From Aliidiomarina minuta (GTDB lineage Bacteria; Pseudomonadota; Gammaproteobacteria; Enterobacterales; Alteromonadaceae): 64,000 nucleotides of DNA. The notes below the pieces were generated by a model. The model ran no database searches. It had not been told where the DNA came from and worked only from the letters and a program-made list of their open reading frames with translations. The stretch covers positions 1,674,001-1,738,000 of the forward strand of contig NZ_PIPL01000001.1 of the NCBI RefSeq assembly GCF_003987145.1, written 5' to 3'. The position numbers and the translations under genes are program-made. Of this stretch, positions 1-8,382 are shown piece after piece. Positions within the stretch are counted from its first letter, which is position 1. Every line of letters begins with the position of its first letter.

Positions 1-92
1 GCAAGAATAATAGGCAGAGCTGCGTTCTTCGCACCTGAAATAACTGCGTCGCCTGCCAGTTTCTGACCGCCGTTAATTACGAATTTTTCCAT
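1..92 (-). CDS. murA: UDP-N-acetylglucosamine 1-carboxyvinyltransferase MurA, N-terminal fragment
   Basis: This is the first ~30 codons of murA; the rest lies left of the window. The reverse strand starts at ATG (position 92) and reads MEKFVINGGQKLAGD, then a segment ending SGAKNAALPI. This is the conserved MurA N terminus, including the K-N pair of the active-site region. MurA transfers enolpyruvate from PEP to UDP-GlcNAc, the first committed step of peptidoglycan synthesis, in the cytoplasm. It follows ibaG with a 25-bp gap on the same strand, the standard gammaproteobacterial order mla-ibaG-murA. Confidence 0.93.
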   Translation of the reverse strand, partial: MEKFVINGGQKLAGDAVISGAKNAALPIIL

Positions 93-117
93 TTATTTTA
101 CACTCAAATTCAACAGT

Positions 118-375
118 TTAATTGGGCATGACCAGCTTTTTTTCACGCTGCCATTGGGCAGGCGTGTAAGCCTTAATACTGACTGCATGAATCGAGCCGT
201 CGGCAATGGCGGGTTTTAACGGTGCATATATAAGTTGTTGCTGTTTTACCCGGCTCAGCTCGCCAAATACTTCTGCAACTGCAATCACTTCTACGTGACT
301 GCCATCAGATTTAACATAAACTTCTTCTAAATCAATTGCTTCTCGCAATATATCTTGTATTTGAGCAGGTTCCAT
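118..375 (-). CDS. ibaG: BolA-family protein IbaG
   Basis: This small (85 aa) BolA/IbaG-family protein lies between mlaB and murA, exactly where E. coli ibaG (yrbA) sits. The central part has the BolA fold pattern: a V-x-V strand (SHVEVIAV), then a helix and a conserved H in GSIHAVSIKAYTP near the C terminus. Family members bind [2Fe-2S] clusters together with monothiol glutaredoxins and affect acid tolerance. I chose the ATG at 375; a GTG one codon upstream is also possible. No Shine-Dalgarno clearly decides between them. Identity rests on both sequence and context. Confidence 0.93.
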   Translation of the reverse strand: MEPAQIQDILREAIDLEEVYVKSDGSHVEVIAVAEVFGELSRVKQQQLIYAPLKPAIADGSIHAVSIKAYTPAQWQREKKLVMPN

Positions 376-413
376 CACTAACTACCATCGTTTGTTAAGC
401 TTGACTAATAACG

Positions 414-719
414 CTAGCTTAACGAAAGCAGCTGCGTAACGCCACTCACTGCCGCGAATTGTTGCAGTTGTTTGTTGACGTTGCGTAAAGAAAGCTCTCT
501 GTCGCCCTGGCTCAACTCGGCCTGCAGCCGGATTAGCATCGCCAGTCCGGCAGAGTCCACCTGCTCAACCTGCGCCAGGTCTAAAGTCACCTGGCCACCT
601 GAAGGTAGCCACTTTTTGCGCGAGCCCCAGCCAGCGGCAACACTATTTCTGTCCAGTGGGCCAGAAACCAGAACTTCTCCCGCTTGCTGACCTTGATTGA
701 ACTGCAGATCCTGATGCAT
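414..719 (-). CDS. mlaB: Phospholipid ABC transporter STAS-domain subunit MlaB
   Basis: This 101-aa STAS-domain protein has the typical V-D-S-A-G-L-A-M-L motif at the start of the second helix (VDSAGLAMLIRL). In the E. coli MlaFEDB complex MlaB binds the ATPase MlaF on the cytoplasmic side and is needed for its stability and activity. Here the gene follows mlaD directly, with only 9 bp between them. In E. coli and most relatives mlaC lies between mlaD and mlaB; it is absent here. The neighbours mlaD, mlaE and mlaF make the assignment secure. Confidence 0.93.
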   Translation of the reverse strand: MHQDLQFNQGQQAGEVLVSGPLDRNSVAAGWGSRKKWLPSGGQVTLDLAQVEQVDSAGLAMLIRLQAELSQGDRELSLRNVNKQLQQFAAVSGVTQLLSLS

Positions 720-728
720 CAGTAACTC

Positions 729-1205
729 CTAGTTATCGCCCTGACTGAACAGGAACTGACCAATCAGCTCTTCCAACACCATCGCAGAATTCGTATTCTG
801 TACGTAATCGCCGTCTTCCAGCATCATAATGCCGTCGTCGATAAAACCAGGTTCCAGCCCCAGATACTGTTCACCCAGTAAACCGGAAGTCAGTACCGAC
901 ACGGTCGATGTTTCCGGAATAGCGTTATAACGGGTGCTAATACGCATTTCCACAACCGGCTCGTAGTAGTCGCCGTCGAGATAAATATTCGACACCCGAC
1001 CCACGGTAACGCCGCCAATTTTCACCGGAGAGCGCACTTTAAGGCCGCCAATGTTGTCAAATTTAGCACTGATCACATAAGTATCACCGCGCGTTACATC
1101 AGTATTACTGGCCACTCGTAAGGCCAGAAAAACCAAGGCAACTATCGCTGTTGCTACAAAGACTCCAACTAATATTTCAGTTTTTCTAGTTTCCATCACT
1201 TCCAT
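729..1205 (-). CDS. mlaD: MCE-domain subunit MlaD of the phospholipid transporter
   Basis: At 158 aa this is slightly shorter than E. coli MlaD (183 aa). It has an N-terminal membrane helix (about residues 10-30, ILVGVFVATAIVALVFLAL), then one MCE domain containing F-D-N-I-G-G-L-K-V-R-S-P-V-K-I-G-G-V. The ending LEELIGQFLF fits the hydrophobic C-terminal helix that lines the hexameric channel. MlaD sits in the inner membrane and passes phospholipids between the MlaE permease and the periplasmic carrier MlaC. Since mlaC is not downstream, its usual partner must come from elsewhere in the genome or be missing. An in-frame ATG at 1196 is an alternative start. Confidence 0.94.
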   Translation of the reverse strand: MEVMETRKTEILVGVFVATAIVALVFLALRVASNTDVTRGDTYVISAKFDNIGGLKVRSPVKIGGVTVGRVSNIYLDGDYYEPVVEMRISTRYNAIPETSTVSVLTSGLLGEQYLGLEPGFIDDGIMMLEDGDYVQNTNSAMVLEELIGQFLFSQGDN

Positions 1206-1215
1206 CCAGAATAAG

Positions 1216-1989
1216 TTAGCTAAACATTATCGCCGTTAATACAAAATCAAGGCCCAGTATCACCAGTGAGCTGGTGACTACGGTCGACGTCGTCGCGGCA
1301 CTGATGCCAGCTGACGTAGGTTCTGCCGTGTAACCTTTGTAAAGCGCTATCCAGGTAACTGCAAAAGCAAACACCAGGCTTTTAATCACGCCGTTCATAA
1401 TATCGTCTGACCAGTCCACACTCGCCTGCATAACAGACCAGAATGCTCCTTCATCCACACCCAGCCACTGCACGCCAACCCAGTAGCCGCCGTAAATACC
1501 GACAGCAGAAAACATCAGCGCCAACAGTGGCATACTTATAAAGCCAGCCCAGAAGCGTGGCGCGACCACACGCCGTAAGGGATCAACCGCCATCATTTCG
1601 AGACTGGACAGCTGTTCAGTAGCCCGCATCAGACCTATTTCAGCAGTTAACGCCGACCCTGCACGACCCGCAAAGAGCAACGCCGTCACTACGGGCCCAA
1701 GTTCTCGCAACAAGGATAATGCCACCATAGGGCCCAGCGCCTGCTCAGCCCCGAAATCGACCAATATGGTGTATCCCTGCAGTCCCAAAACCATACCAAT
1801 AAAGGTGCCAGATATGATAATAATTAACATTGACTGCACGCCAACGACATACAGCTGCTTTAGTAGCAGAGGGAATTGTTTACGGGGTTGCGGTTTGCCA
1901 ATAAGTGCATGAAATAACATGAAACAGGAAGCACCCATGCCTCGAAACACATTCAGGCTGGAGCGTCCAAGATTAGCTAGTATCTGCAT
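1216..1989 (-). CDS. mlaE: Phospholipid ABC transporter permease MlaE
   Basis: This 257-aa polytopic inner-membrane protein is of the normal MlaE length. It contains the family signature GPVVTALLFAGRAGSA, followed by EIGLMRATEQLSSLEMM, which is the region contacting the ATPase, and the typical C-terminal TAIMFS. Two MlaE subunits form the membrane core of the MlaFEDB complex that moves phospholipids between the inner membrane and the periplasm. The start overlaps the mlaF stop by one base, so the two are probably translationally coupled. Confidence 0.95.
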   Translation of the reverse strand: MQILANLGRSSLNVFRGMGASCFMLFHALIGKPQPRKQFPLLLKQLYVVGVQSMLIIIISGTFIGMVLGLQGYTILVDFGAEQALGPMVALSLLRELGPVVTALLFAGRAGSALTAEIGLMRATEQLSSLEMMAVDPLRRVVAPRFWAGFISMPLLALMFSAVGIYGGYWVGVQWLGVDEGAFWSVMQASVDWSDDIMNGVIKSLVFAFAVTWIALYKGYTAEPTSAGISAATTSTVVTSSLVILGLDFVLTAIMFS

Positions 1990-2789
1990 TATAAGTCCCT
2001 TGCCAGTAAATCCTGATGATACTCAGAAGCTGCGTAATGAAAAGGCACAGGCCCATCTGCTTCACCACGTAGAAACTGTTGCACCAGGGGTGATTCGTGA
2101 TTACGCAATTCATCGGGAGTGCCCTGAGCAACTACTTCTTTATTGGCTACTATACAAACATGATCGGCAATGCTCATAACCTCATGAATATCATGGGATA
2201 CCACAATGCTTGTCAGGCCCAGGGTTTCATTCAGTGAACGTATTAATTTCACAATCATGCCCATTGAAATAGGGTCCTGCCCGGTAAAAGGCTCATCATA
2301 CATAATAAGTTCCGGATCCAACGCAATAGCACGTGCTAACGCAGCACGACGCGCCATCCCACCTGACAACTCGCTGGGAAACAGGTGGCCCGCGCCACGC
2401 AATCCGACTGCCTGCAACTTCATTTTAACTATGGTCGTAATGATCTCGGCTGGTAGTTTAGTGTGCTCCTGAATAGGGAACGCGACATTCTCTGCCACTG
2501 TCATGTCGGTGAATAAAGCACCACTTTGGAAAAGCATGCTCATGCGCTTTCTGAGTTCGAAAAGCTCATTGCGTGAAAGATCAGAGACCTGTTGACCAGC
2601 AAATTCAACACGCCCCGAACTGGGGGTTAACTGGCCACCAATCAGGCGTAACAAGGTGGTTTTACCGCAACCGCTAGGGCCCATTACTGCAGTGATTTTG
2701 CCTCGTGGCACGCGTAAAGACACGCCTTCATAAATTGGCGTCGAGCCCCGTGAGAAATGTACGTCCTTTATTTCTACTAAGTTATCCAC
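1989..2789 (-). CDS. mlaF: Phospholipid ABC transporter ATPase MlaF
   Basis: This 266-aa ABC ATPase has Walker A GPSGCGKT (about residues 37-44), the signature LSGGMARR and Walker B LIMYDEPF. LSGGMARR with M-A in place of the usual Q-Q is typical of the MlaF/Ttg2A clade. It powers MlaE and heads an mlaF-E-D-B operon. A TetR-type gene lies 64 bp upstream on the same strand; in E. coli that place is held by yrbG. No strong terminator is visible between them, so read-through from the regulator gene is possible. Confidence 0.95.
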   Translation of the reverse strand: MDNLVEIKDVHFSRGSTPIYEGVSLRVPRGKITAVMGPSGCGKTTLLRLIGGQLTPSSGRVEFAGQQVSDLSRNELFELRKRMSMLFQSGALFTDMTVAENVAFPIQEHTKLPAEIITTIVKMKLQAVGLRGAGHLFPSELSGGMARRAALARAIALDPELIMYDEPFTGQDPISMGMIVKLIRSLNETLGLTSIVVSHDIHEVMSIADHVCIVANKEVVAQGTPDELRNHESPLVQQFLRGEADGPVPFHYAASEYHQDLLARDL

Positions 2790-2853
2790 TTAACTTGCCC
2801 TTTTTAACCAGGGGAAACAGATTCGTATTCTACCGTGAAGTCGGGGGGCATGT

Positions 2854-3414
2854 TCAACGAATAAATTCTTCCATGGTCTGTAAAAAACGTTTCCGTTCTT
2901 CTGAATTATGGTCAATCATACCCAATTGTTGCATCAAACGCTCACCATATACGGCAAACAAAGCAATGCGGGCTTTATCACCACCCATCTCACTGGCATC
3001 GAATCGCGATAAAAGTTCACGAAAACGACCTCGCATAGGAGTCATTAATTCCCGATTAGTCGCCGCCGCACATAAAATAGCGCTGTCCATGGCTATATCG
3101 CTGGACTCTTGTCCGGCTTCAGCCATTATCAGACTCTTAATGTCAGCATCTTCGCCAGAAAACTGAGCCTGCATTTCTTCACGCAATACCTGCCGGGTAT
3201 CCAGCAGGCGCACCATCATCGCCAGTACCAGTTCTTCTTTACTGGCAAAATGGTATAGTAATCCGCCTTTACTAATACCCGTTTCTTCACTTAAACGGTC
3301 AAAAGTCAGATGTGAGGCACCCTGTTCCTTCACCAGTTTTTCCGCAGCCATTAAAATGTCATTGCGTTTGCTGGGTCGACCACCTCGTGATGTCTTGCGG
3401 GTCATGATTGCCAC
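2854..3414 (-). CDS. TetR/AcrR-family transcriptional regulator
   Basis: At 186 aa this has a clear TetR N-terminal helix-turn-helix: LTFDRLSEETGISKGGLLYHFASKEEL at about residues 41-67, preceded by the basic stretch RKTSRGGRPSKR. The C-terminal ligand-binding half is less conserved and I cannot name the ligand. The gene sits directly upstream of mlaF on the same strand and is divergent from kdsD. The 153-bp intergenic region contains a short inverted repeat (GAATGATATTC on the minus strand) near the likely start of its own transcript, which could be an operator. Control of itself, the mla operon or kdsD is inference from position only. Confidence 0.85.
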   Translation of the reverse strand: MAIMTRKTSRGGRPSKRNDILMAAEKLVKEQGASHLTFDRLSEETGISKGGLLYHFASKEELVLAMMVRLLDTRQVLREEMQAQFSGEDADIKSLIMAEAGQESSDIAMDSAILCAAATNRELMTPMRGRFRELLSRFDASEMGGDKARIALFAVYGERLMQQLGMIDHNSEERKRFLQTMEEFIR

Positions 3415-3519
3415 CTTTTTAAATGTAAACGAATATCATTCTAACAAAAACCGTCTGTGTGGTTGAGTAATAAGTTGTAACAAGATCTGTCACAGAAAAG
3501 CTGATTTCAAAGCCAGCAA

Positions 3520-3528
3520 TGATATACT
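3520..3528 (+). promoter_or_regulatory. Candidate extended -10 promoter element for kdsD
   Basis: TGaTATACT fits an extended -10 box (TGnTATAAT with one mismatch) and lies 39 bp upstream of the kdsD ATG. No convincing -35 hexamer is visible at the usual distance, as is common for extended -10 promoters. It would drive the kdsDC-lptCAB-rpoN group. This is a motif match only. Confidence 0.4.
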
Positions 3529-3567
3529 CCAAAAAGCCAGTGTATATAAGCAAACTACAGGACTGAC

Positions 3568-4545
3568 ATGAGTAAACACACAGCCGATTTTGTCACCCAG
3601 GGTAAGCGCGTTCTGGATATTGAGCGTGCCGCTATTGATGACCTTTATGACTCGGTCAACGAGCACTTTTCCGAAGCCTGCGAAATTATGCTGACCTGCA
3701 AAGGCCGGGTGATTGTGACCGGTATGGGGAAGTCGGGACATATTGGCAATAAAATTGCGGCGACCCTTGCCAGCACAGGAACCCCGGCTTTTTTTGTCCA
3801 TCCAGGCGAAGCCAGCCATGGTGACCTAGGCATGATCACCTCCCAGGATGTAGTTTTAGCCATGTCTAACTCTGGTGAAACACAGGAAGTGCTTAGCATC
3901 ATTCCGGTTATCAAACGTTTAGGAGTCCCTTTGATTTCGTTAACCGGAAATCAGAATTCCACCCTTGCCCGACTTGCCGATGTGCATATTATCGTAGCGG
4001 TGAGTGAAGAAGCCTGCCCACTCGGACTGGCTCCGACCGCCAGCACCACCGCCAGCTTAGTCATGGGAGACGCACTGGCAGTTGCGCTGCTTAATGCCCG
4101 TGGTTTTACTGCTGACGACTTTGCCTTGTCACATCCTGGAGGTAGTCTGGGCCGCCGTCTGTTACTGCGAGTCAGTGACCTGATGCATCAGGGCGAACGC
4201 CTGCCCAAAGTACGCCAGGACGATATTATCAGCGACGCTCTGTTAGAAATGTCACGTAAAGGGCTGGGCATGACAGCAATTGTGGATGACCAGGATTTAT
4301 TGCTGGGTATCTTTACCGATGGTGACCTCCGTCGCATTCTGGATCAGCAGATAGATATCCACCATACTCCGATCTCTAGTGTAATGACCGCACGTTGCAC
4401 TACAGTGCGGCCAGAAACGCTTGCTGCAGAAGCATTAAAAATAATGGAAGATAAAAAGATCAACGGCTTGCTGGTAGTAAACCAGCAACAAACCCCTGTT
4501 GGAGCCTTTAATATGCATGACTTATTACGAGCCGGGGTAATTTAA
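3568..4545 (+). CDS. kdsD: D-arabinose 5-phosphate isomerase KdsD
   Basis: At 325 aa this is the expected KdsD length. An N-terminal SIS sugar-isomerase domain (about residues 40-180, with TGMGKSGHIG at 51-60 and the SNSGET motif) is followed by SHPGGSLGR and a C-terminal pair of CBS domains (about 205-325). The enzyme interconverts ribulose 5-phosphate and arabinose 5-phosphate, the first step to KDO for lipopolysaccharide. It heads the kdsD-kdsC-lptC-lptA-lptB cluster. The yrbG exchanger gene that precedes kdsD in E. coli is not present. Confidence 0.95.
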   Translation: MSKHTADFVTQGKRVLDIERAAIDDLYDSVNEHFSEACEIMLTCKGRVIVTGMGKSGHIGNKIAATLASTGTPAFFVHPGEASHGDLGMITSQDVVLAMSNSGETQEVLSIIPVIKRLGVPLISLTGNQNSTLARLADVHIIVAVSEEACPLGLAPTASTTASLVMGDALAVALLNARGFTADDFALSHPGGSLGRRLLLRVSDLMHQGERLPKVRQDDIISDALLEMSRKGLGMTAIVDDQDLLLGIFTDGDLRRILDQQIDIHHTPISSVMTARCTTVRPETLAAEALKIMEDKKINGLLVVNQQQTPVGAFNMHDLLRAGVI

Positions 4546-4546
4546 T

Positions 4547-5095
4547 ATGATCAGCACCTGGTATGGCGATATTGAAAAGAGCCTGTTTGCCAAATTCAGC
4601 ACCGTTAAACTCTTAATCTGCGATATCGACGGTGTCTTTTCTGATGGTCGTATTTATCTTGGCGATCAGGGCGAAGAACTAAAAGCCTTCCACACCAGAG
4701 ATGGTTTCGGTATCAAAGCCTTATTGCATAGTGGCATTGAAGTAGCGGTGATCACTGGTCGCCAGTCCAATATTGTGGAAAAACGTATGCAGGCGCTGGG
4801 TGTTCCTTATATTTATCAGGGGCAGCATGACAAAACTCAGGCTTATACTGAGTTGCAACAGAAACTAGAACTGAGTAACGAGCAGGTGGCTTATGTCGGC
4901 GATGACGTGCCGGATTTACCTCTGATTAAAAGCTGTGGCCTGGGCATCGCTGTACGCGATGCGCATCCCAGCGTACAGCGAGCTGCTGCTTACGTAACGG
5001 CACTACCCGGAGGTTTCGGCGCCGTGCGTGAAGTCACTGACCTGCTGCTGTTATCGCAGGGCCATTTAAATCAATATCTGGGAAGTAGCGAGTGA
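4547..5095 (+). CDS. kdsC: 3-deoxy-D-manno-octulosonate 8-phosphate phosphatase KdsC
   Basis: This 182-aa HAD-superfamily phosphatase has the nucleophile motif CDIDGV (Asp26 and Asp28), motif II ITGRQS (about 69-74) and the metal-binding VGDDVPD (117-123). It has no large cap domain, as is typical of KdsC tetramers. It removes phosphate from KDO-8-P, the last step to free KDO. It starts one base after kdsD ends and overlaps the lptC start by 4 bp, indicating translational coupling along the operon. Confidence 0.95.
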   Translation: MISTWYGDIEKSLFAKFSTVKLLICDIDGVFSDGRIYLGDQGEELKAFHTRDGFGIKALLHSGIEVAVITGRQSNIVEKRMQALGVPYIYQGQHDKTQAYTELQQKLELSNEQVAYVGDDVPDLPLIKSCGLGIAVRDAHPSVQRAAAYVTALPGGFGAVREVTDLLLLSQGHLNQYLGSSE

Positions 5096-5670
5096 ACTGG
5101 CGAATTGCCTTTATATTATTGACCATAGGTATCGCGCTGGCGCTTCTGTTCTGGCGCCCTTTTGCGACTGAGCAACGCCAACCACCTGAGTTAGATCCGG
5201 AGCAACTGCAACCGGACTTTATTGCTGAAGGTCTATTTTCAAGAATTTTTTCTGCCGATGGTGAGCTGCAGCATAGAATTGATTCCCGACTGATGGCACA
5301 TTACAGCGTCATAGGACTCACCGAGTTAACAGAACCAGTGTACCTGACCACTATCATGCGGGATAACCAACCCGAACGCTGGCAGGTAACCGCAAATAAA
5401 GGCAGCTTTTATGATGATCAGCGCCTTATACTGGAAAACGAAGTACAAATTAAGAGTCTGTCTGAAAACACCTTTATACGCACAATGGAAACAGAATATC
5501 TGGTCATTGACACCCAACGTCAACTGATTAGCAGTAATCAGCCGGTGCTCATTATCGGCCCTAATATTGAAGTGCATGGCCAGGGCCTGCAAGTCGACCT
5601 CAATGCACAACAACTGGAGTTAACTGAACATGTTAAAACTATCTATTACCCTAAGCGCGATAATCAGTAG
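5092..5670 (+). CDS. lptC: LPS export protein LptC
   Basis: This 192-aa protein has one N-terminal membrane anchor (about residues 4-22, IAFILLTIGIALALLFW) and a periplasmic LptC/OstA-type beta-jellyroll rich in alternating hydrophobic strands. It starts with GTG at 5092, overlapping the kdsC stop. LptC receives LPS from the LptB2FG transporter in the inner membrane and hands it to LptA. Its end overlaps lptA by 41 bp. Family sequence conservation is low, so position adds much to the call. Confidence 0.92.
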   Translation: MNWRIAFILLTIGIALALLFWRPFATEQRQPPELDPEQLQPDFIAEGLFSRIFSADGELQHRIDSRLMAHYSVIGLTELTEPVYLTTIMRDNQPERWQVTANKGSFYDDQRLILENEVQIKSLSENTFIRTMETEYLVIDTQRQLISSNQPVLIIGPNIEVHGQGLQVDLNAQQLELTEHVKTIYYPKRDNQ

Positions 5671-6178
5671 CGCTCTGCTAATAGTCGCTCCGGCGTTTGC
5701 TAACAACTTTGAGCGCGATTTTGAGCAGCCGATACAGGTCAATGCTGATTATCAGGAAATTGATTCACGGGCAAACCGACTGCTGTACCAGGATAATGTA
5801 GTTATTGCGCAGGGGTCGCTATTGATCAACGCTGAACGCCTGGAAGTAGAAAGCACGGCTGACGAATTAGGTGACGGTGAGATATTTGTGGCCACCGGCT
5901 CCCCTGCCCGTTATCAGCAAGATGTTGAAGAGGGTGTCACTGTAGAGGCCCAGGCAAATGAAATCCGTTATGATTCGGGTACAGGTATACTCACCCTCAG
6001 GGGCAATGCGGAATTACGCCAGCTCGGTAACTTAGTGCGTGCCAGCCAGATTACTTATTATGTCAACGACCAGCGCGTAACCGCGCAACGTTCTGATGAT
6101 GGTGAAGATCGCGTTACCACCATTTTCCAGCCACGTACACGCAACCAGTCGGAAAACGAGAATAATGGCAACCCTTAA
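5630..6178 (+). CDS. lptA: LPS transport periplasmic protein LptA
   Basis: This 182-aa protein has a signal peptide ending about residue 25 (APAFA) and an OstA-like domain (VNADYQEIDSRANRLLYQDNV pattern, about residues 37-57). LptA subunits stack to form the periplasmic bridge that carries LPS from LptC to LptD. The start lies inside lptC (41-bp overlap) and the end overlaps the lptB start by 14 bp, so the three genes are tightly coupled. The C terminus is hydrophilic and probably disordered (RNQSENENNGNP). Confidence 0.93.
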   Translation: MLKLSITLSAIISSALLIVAPAFANNFERDFEQPIQVNADYQEIDSRANRLLYQDNVVIAQGSLLINAERLEVESTADELGDGEIFVATGSPARYQQDVEEGVTVEAQANEIRYDSGTGILTLRGNAELRQLGNLVRASQITYYVNDQRVTAQRSDDGEDRVTTIFQPRTRNQSENENNGNP

Positions 6179-6890
6179 AATTGAACACCTGGCCAAAAGT
6201 TATAAAAAAAAGCAGGTCGTAAAAGACGTCAGCCTGGAAGTTGAAGCGGGCCAGATTATCGGGCTGTTGGGTCCTAATGGTGCTGGCAAAACCACCACCT
6301 TTTATATGATTGTTGGCCTGGTCAATAATGATAAGGGCCGCATTACACTGGATGACGAAGATCTTACTTTATTACCCATGCACGCCCGAGCCCGCTTAGG
6401 CATCGGTTACCTGCCTCAGGAATCCTCGGTGTTCCGTAAGCTCTCCGTACGTGACAACATCATGGCTATTCTGGAAACACGCAAAGAACTAAATGCTGCA
6501 CAACGCGAGGAAGAACTTGAAAAGCTGCTTGCCGAATTCAGTATTGGTCACATTGTAAACAGCCTGGGTATGAGCCTTTCCGGTGGTGAACGCCGACGTG
6601 TCGAGATTGCCAGAGCACTCGCGGCTGAACCGAAATTTATACTTTTAGATGAACCTTTTGCCGGTGTCGACCCTATTTCTGTCCTTGATATCAAGAAAAT
6701 CATCCAGCAATTAAAAGAACGGGGCATTGGAGTCTTGATTACTGACCACAATGTAAGGGAGACTCTATCTGTATGTGAACGCGCCTACATTGTCAGTCAG
6801 GGAACCTTGATTGCCTCAGGCAGCGCACAACAAATTTTAGCAAATCAGCAGGTTAAAGATGTTTATCTGGGCGACCAGTTTTCTTTATAA
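6165..6890 (+). CDS. lptB: LPS export ABC transporter ATPase LptB
   Basis: This 241-aa protein is the same length as E. coli LptB. It has Walker A GPNGAGKT (36-43), signature LSGGERRR (138-145) and Walker B ILLDEPF (159-165). The ATG at 6165 (MATLKIEHLAK) is preferred; the reading frame stays open 23 codons further upstream but that part lies inside lptA and matches no family member. LptB drives LPS extraction with LptF and LptG, which are not in this window. It is followed 9 bp later by rpoN. Confidence 0.96.
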   Translation: MATLKIEHLAKSYKKKQVVKDVSLEVEAGQIIGLLGPNGAGKTTTFYMIVGLVNNDKGRITLDDEDLTLLPMHARARLGIGYLPQESSVFRKLSVRDNIMAILETRKELNAAQREEELEKLLAEFSIGHIVNSLGMSLSGGERRRVEIARALAAEPKFILLDEPFAGVDPISVLDIKKIIQQLKERGIGVLITDHNVRETLSVCERAYIVSQGTLIASGSAQQILANQQVKDVYLGDQFSL

Positions 6891-6899
6891 GAAGCGATT

Positions 6900-8357
6900 A
6901 TGAAGCAGAGTTTACAACTTAAACTTGGTCAGCAGCTGACCATGACTCCGCAACTGCAACAGGCGATTCGCCTGTTGCAGCTTTCATCGCTGGATCTGCA
7001 ACAGGAAATTCAGGACGCTTTGGATAACAATCCGTTACTCGAAGTCAGTAGTGAGGACGACAGCAGCGCAGATGACGTATCGCTACAGGAATTCGAAAGC
7101 AGCGCAAAAGACAATGACAGCATGGAAACCGGGGAAGCCGTCGCCCAACAGGATATTCCGCAGGATTTACCGACTGACTCCAGCTGGGACGATGTTTACT
7201 CTGCCAGCACTGCACCAACGAAAGGCAGCGCCACAGGGGAAGACTTTACCTATCAGGGCGAGACCAGCGAAAGCCTGCATGATTACCTGACCTGGCAAAT
7301 GGAATTGTCACATTTTAGCGAAGAAGACGAAGCCATTGGCCGGGCCATTATTGATGCGGTAGATGAAGCCGGGTATCTGACGCAAACTCTGGAAGATATT
7401 CAACAAGCAGTAAACGGCGAGTTTCCCGAAGTCAGCGATGCTGAAGTCTGTATGGTATTAAAACGTGTACAACGTTTCGACCCTGTTGGTGTTGCAGCAC
7501 GCACCGTTAGTGAGTGCTTATTAATACAGCTCAGCCAAAAGCCGGCAGATACTCCTTTGCTGCAAGAAACTAAAGCTATTATCAGTGATTACTTAGACTT
7601 ATTAGCTGCCCGCGACTATCGGACTTTAGCGAGAAAGACTAAGCTTAAAGAAGATCAGTTGCGTGAAGTTATGCGCTTGCTCCATCAACTGCATCCGCGG
7701 CCCGGCGAAACAGTAGTACAGCGGGAATCGGAATATGTTATTCCCGATGTTTCAGTGGTTAAGCACAATGGCCGCTGGGCAGTAGAGCTTAATCCGGACT
7801 CAGTTCCGAAGCTACAGGTAAATGCGGAGTATGCAGCGTTAAGCGGACAAGCAAAACGCAGTGAAGATTCGGAATACATTAAACACCATATGCAGGACGC
7901 CCGTTGGTTTATAAAAAGCATAGAGAGCCGCAATGAAACCTTGCTTAAAGTAACCAGCGCTATCGTGCAACGTCAGCAGGCATTTTTTGAGCATGGTGAA
8001 GAGTCTATGAAACCTATGGTGCTGAATGACATTGCCGAAGCTATCGACATGCACGAGTCGACGGTATCACGGGTTACCACGCAGAAATTCATGCACACTC
8101 CAAGGGGTATATTTGAGCTTAAGTATTTCTTTTCCAGTCATGTAAGCACCGAGAACGGTGGTGAGTGTTCATCAACCGCTATCCGCGCTATTATCCGGAA
8201 GCTGGTTGCGGCAGAGACCCCGGCCAAGCCGTTGAGCGACAGCAAAATCGCTGAACTCATGGCTGAACAGGGCATCCAAGTGGCAAGACGTACGATTGCG
8301 AAATACCGGGAGTCACTACATATTCCCCCTTCCAATCAACGTAAAAGCCTACTTTAA
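6900..8357 (+). CDS. rpoN: RNA polymerase sigma-54 factor RpoN
   Basis: At 485 aa this has all three regions of sigma-54: the glutamine-rich activator-interaction region I (MKQSLQLKLGQQLTMTPQL), an acidic linker (about residues 50-120), the core-binding and HTH region, and the C-terminal RpoN box ARRTIAKYRE at 462-471, which reads the -24 promoter element. The position between lptB and hpf is the conserved gammaproteobacterial one. Sigma-54 needs AAA+ activators; its targets commonly include nitrogen assimilation and flagellar genes, which are not in this window. Confidence 0.97.
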   Translation: MKQSLQLKLGQQLTMTPQLQQAIRLLQLSSLDLQQEIQDALDNNPLLEVSSEDDSSADDVSLQEFESSAKDNDSMETGEAVAQQDIPQDLPTDSSWDDVYSASTAPTKGSATGEDFTYQGETSESLHDYLTWQMELSHFSEEDEAIGRAIIDAVDEAGYLTQTLEDIQQAVNGEFPEVSDAEVCMVLKRVQRFDPVGVAARTVSECLLIQLSQKPADTPLLQETKAIISDYLDLLAARDYRTLARKTKLKEDQLREVMRLLHQLHPRPGETVVQRESEYVIPDVSVVKHNGRWAVELNPDSVPKLQVNAEYAALSGQAKRSEDSEYIKHHMQDARWFIKSIESRNETLLKVTSAIVQRQQAFFEHGEESMKPMVLNDIAEAIDMHESTVSRVTTQKFMHTPRGIFELKYFFSSHVSTENGGECSSTAIRAIIRKLVAAETPAKPLSDSKIAELMAEQGIQVARRTIAKYRESLHIPPSNQRKSLL

Positions 8358-8382
8358 CGACGGCAACAGAAGGACGATGTAT

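Noticed and set aside
2705..3166. 153-codon open frame on the plus strand
   Set aside because: It overlaps mlaF and the TetR gene antisense and has no family pattern.
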